This document shows, piece after piece, positions 7,466 to 9,512 of a DNA stretch of 9,512 bases. The translations under genes were made by a program, and so were the position numbers. The stretch lies in NCBI GenBank assembly GCA_003229995.1, contig QIGJ01000002.1:1-9512 (forward strand). The letters are read 5' to 3'. The notes under the pieces were generated by a model. That model was not told where the DNA came from, did no database searches, and worked only from the letters and a program-made list of their open reading frames with translations. This DNA is from Gammaproteobacteria bacterium (GTDB lineage Bacteria > Pseudomonadota > Gammaproteobacteria > SZUA-152). Numbering within the stretch: position 1 is the first letter of the stretch; every line of letters starts with the position of its first letter.

Positions 7466-8451
7466 ATGTTGATAGTACGCACGAAAAAATCGCCCGCGAA
7501 TTAAATGAAGCCAATAACGCTTCGGTGATTTTAGGGTTGGATGCCTTTGCGCACCCGCGTTTTGCAGACCTTCGTGCAATCGCCTATCAAATTGCTGTGT
7601 TGTCATCCAGCAAGTTGTGTTATTTATCGAACGGCAGTAACAGCGCCGGTGCTGCTTTGTCCGGTGCGGTGCCGCACCGTGGCCCGGCGGGTGATGCCTC
7701 AGCACTGAAAGGAAAATCAGTCACCGATATGTTTGCCGACAAACTGGCAGGTTATATCCTGTTAGGCGTGGAAGCCGAACTGGATTGTGCGGCATCGGCA
7801 GCTGCAACCGAAGCATTGAAACAGGCACAATTTGTTGTGTCGATGAGCGCGTTTTGCAATGAGCAGGTCAAAGAATATGCCGATGTGTTATTGCCCGTTG
7901 CACCGTTTTCTGAAACCTCCGGTACCTTTGTGAATGCTGAAGGGCGTTGGCAGAGTTTTGAAGGTGCCGTTGCACCCCTGGGTGAAGCACGTCCCGGCTG
8001 GAAGGTGCTGCGTGTTCTGGGCAACTTGTTTGAATGTGCCGGTTTTGATTATGTTACCAGCCGGGAAATACTGGACGAAGTGCAAGCACTAACGGCCAAC
8101 ACGCCGTTAAATAATGACATGCCTTGGAACTGTCCGGTATCGCTGCTGATTGATGCACAAGGGTTTGAAAGCATTGTTGACCGGCCAATATATGCGGGTG
8201 ATTCTCTGCTGCGCCGGGCGACCAGCTTGCAGGATGTTGCGCAAAAACATCCGTTCGCCATTCGTGTTAACCAGAATGTTGCTGCACATGCAGGGCTTGC
8301 CGATGGTGAGCAGGCAATGGCGAAAAATAATAATGTGGAGCTGACGTTGCCCGTGGTGATTGATGAGCGCGTACCTGATGACGGCGTTCTGGTGCCGTCA
8401 CATTTACCACACGGTTCAACGACAGGTGCAGTGACGTTGTCCCGGGTCTAG
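7466..8451 (+). pseudogene. nuoG: NADH-quinone oxidoreductase subunit G, C-terminal part of a frameshifted gene
   Basis: This stretch encodes the C-terminal half of the molybdopterin-oxidoreductase-like domain of NuoG, in frame 1 instead of the frame 2 used upstream. Coding similarity resumes at about 7468 (VDSTHEKIARELNEA) and runs to TAG 8449-8451. NuoG-like segments include LSNGSNSAGAALSGAVPHRG, LLGVEAELDCA, EYADVLLPVAPFSETSGTFV and NAEGRWQSFEGA. The first usable start inside it is GTG 7525, which would give 308 residues, but it has no good ribosome binding site and would cut into the domain. It is therefore best read as the remainder of nuoG and not a separate gene. The domain is structural in complex I and has no molybdenum cofactor. 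There are no further stops, so decay, if any, is very recent. Confidence 0.85.
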
Positions 8452-8519
8452 TCTGTATATCTGACGATACGGTCAACATGATACAAGATAGTGCAAATAA
8501 TACGTTATGAGAAAAGTGA

Positions 8520-9512
8520 ATGATTGAAGCTATTGAATCAGCGCTAAGCTTTTTACCGGCCGGTATAGTGGCGCTGATTATCATCGTCGGAAAAATTTTG
8601 GCATTGGTATTGCCTTTGATGGGAGCTGTTGCCTATTTGACGCTGGCTGAGCGTAAAGTCATTGGTTACATGCAGGTGCGTATCGGGCCTAACCGGGTTG
8701 GCCCCAGAGGTTTGTTGCAGCCCATTGCCGATGCCGTGAAGCTGATGTTCAAGGAAACGATTTTCCCGACAAAGGCCAACCGTTTTCTGTTTATTTCCGG
8801 CCCCATTCTTACCCTGGCACCGGCATTGGCCGCATGGGCTGTGGTCCCGTTTGATGATGGTCTGGTGATTTCCAATATCGACGCCAGCCTGCTTTATATT
8901 CTTGCCATGACATCACTGGGCGTTTATGGCGTGATCATTGCGGGCTGGGCATCAAACTCAAAATATGCATTTTTGGGTGCATTGCGTTCGGCAGCGCAAA
9001 TTGTCTCTTATGAAATTGCCATGGGTTTTGCGCTGGTGGGTGTGTTGGTTGCTGCGGGCAGTCTTAATCTGGGTGAAATCGTTGCAGCGCAGCGAGGCAG
9101 TCTGGGTATCATTAACTGGTACATGATTCCGCTATTGCCGTTGTTTATCGTGTACTTTATTGCAGGTGTAGCGGAAACCAACCGGGCACCGTTTGATGTG
9201 GCTGAAGGCGAATCGGAAATTGTGGCGGGTTTCCATGTTGAATATTCCAGTATGACGTTTTCCATCTTCTTCCTCGCGGAATACGCGAATATGATTTTGA
9301 TTGCGTTACTCACCGCAATCATGTTTCTTGGCGGCTGGTTGTCGCCCTTCAATGGTGTATTGCCCGCAAGCCTGCTGGAAGGCGAGGGCGTACTGGCATT
9401 GCTGTTGGGTGACGGTATACATTGGCTGTTGGCAAAAACATCATTTTTCCTGTTTTTGTTTTTATGGTTTCGTGCAACGTTTCCGCGTTATCGTTATGAT
9501 CAGATCATGCGT
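8520..9512 (+). CDS. nuoH: NADH-quinone oxidoreductase subunit H (3' end outside window)
   Basis: NuoH (ND1 homologue) is the membrane subunit that forms much of the quinone tunnel and links it to the proton-pumping arm. 331 codons are open to the window end, finishing with [10 protein letters not shown]; family members usually run about 20-25 residues further. A first transmembrane helix spans about residues 14-38, followed by the conserved loop [20 protein letters not shown] (43-62) and [11 protein letters not shown]. The second hallmark is [20 protein letters not shown] (218-237), whose Glu and Asp residues line the quinone and proton path. Several more hydrophobic helices are evident. ATG 8520 follows GAGAAAAGTGA, a weak to moderate ribosome binding site. 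The gap after nuoG is 68 bp with no feature of note. Confidence 0.96.
   Translation, partial: MIEAIESALSFLPAGIVALIIIVGKILALVLPLMGAVAYLTLAERKVIGYMQVRIGPNRVGPRGLLQPIADAVKLMFKETIFPTKANRFLFISGPILTLAPALAAWAVVPFDDGLVISNIDASLLYILAMTSLGVYGVIIAGWASNSKYAFLGALRSAAQIVSYEIAMGFALVGVLVAAGSLNLGEIVAAQRGSLGIINWYMIPLLPLFIVYFIAGVAETNRAPFDVAEGESEIVAGFHVEYSSMTFSIFFLAEYANMILIALLTAIMFLGGWLSPFNGVLPASLLEGEGVLALLLGDGIHWLLAKTSFFLFLFLWFRATFPRYRYDQIMR

Overview
This window is a piece of a proteobacterial chromosome, most likely from a gammaproteobacterium. That placement is inferred from synteny and protein style, not from a database search. It carries the end of tpiA, then secG, a tRNA-Leu(GAG), and the first eight genes of the respiratory complex I operon (nuoA to nuoH), all on the + strand. 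nuoC and nuoD are separate genes, unlike the fused nuoCD of Escherichia coli. NuoC carries a GFSRGV-type internal insert that I recall from other gammaproteobacteria such as Xanthomonadales. Base composition looks moderate, with no obvious foreign patch.

Layout. 1-249: 3' end of tpiA (triosephosphate isomerase), cut by the window edge just after the catalytic Glu. 323-721: secG (Sec translocon subunit). 722-930: non-coding, with a hairpin and A-rich GCTAAAAA repeats. 931-1015: tRNA-Leu(GAG) with an encoded CCA. 1016-1324: non-coding leader of the nuo operon, with two hairpins, a good sigma70 promoter candidate, a 23-nt tandem repeat and a GC-rich segment that looks like the 3' end of a tRNA on the - strand. 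1325-9512: nuoA, nuoB, nuoC, nuoD, nuoE, nuoF, nuoG and nuoH, with nuoH cut by the window end.

How the genes work together. NuoE, NuoF and NuoG form the NADH-oxidising module: FMN and NADH sites in NuoF, and iron-sulfur clusters N1a, N3, N1b, N4 and N5. NuoB, NuoC and NuoD form the connecting module that reduces quinone through cluster N2. NuoA and NuoH are membrane subunits at the quinone end, coupling electron transfer to proton pumping. Several junctions overlap (nuoA/B by 10 nt, nuoC/D by 8 nt, nuoD/E as TAATG), which suggests translational coupling in one operon.

The main anomaly is in nuoG. The reading frame stops at 7463-7465 and the rest of the protein continues in the -1 frame to 8451. 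Restoring one base gives a normal 779-residue NuoG, so this is either a one-base sequencing or assembly error or a real frameshift mutation. I found no convincing slippery site for programmed frameshifting. Apart from that and some small intergenic structures, this is a conserved housekeeping region. I see no mobile element, CRISPR array, defence system or clearly undescribed system.
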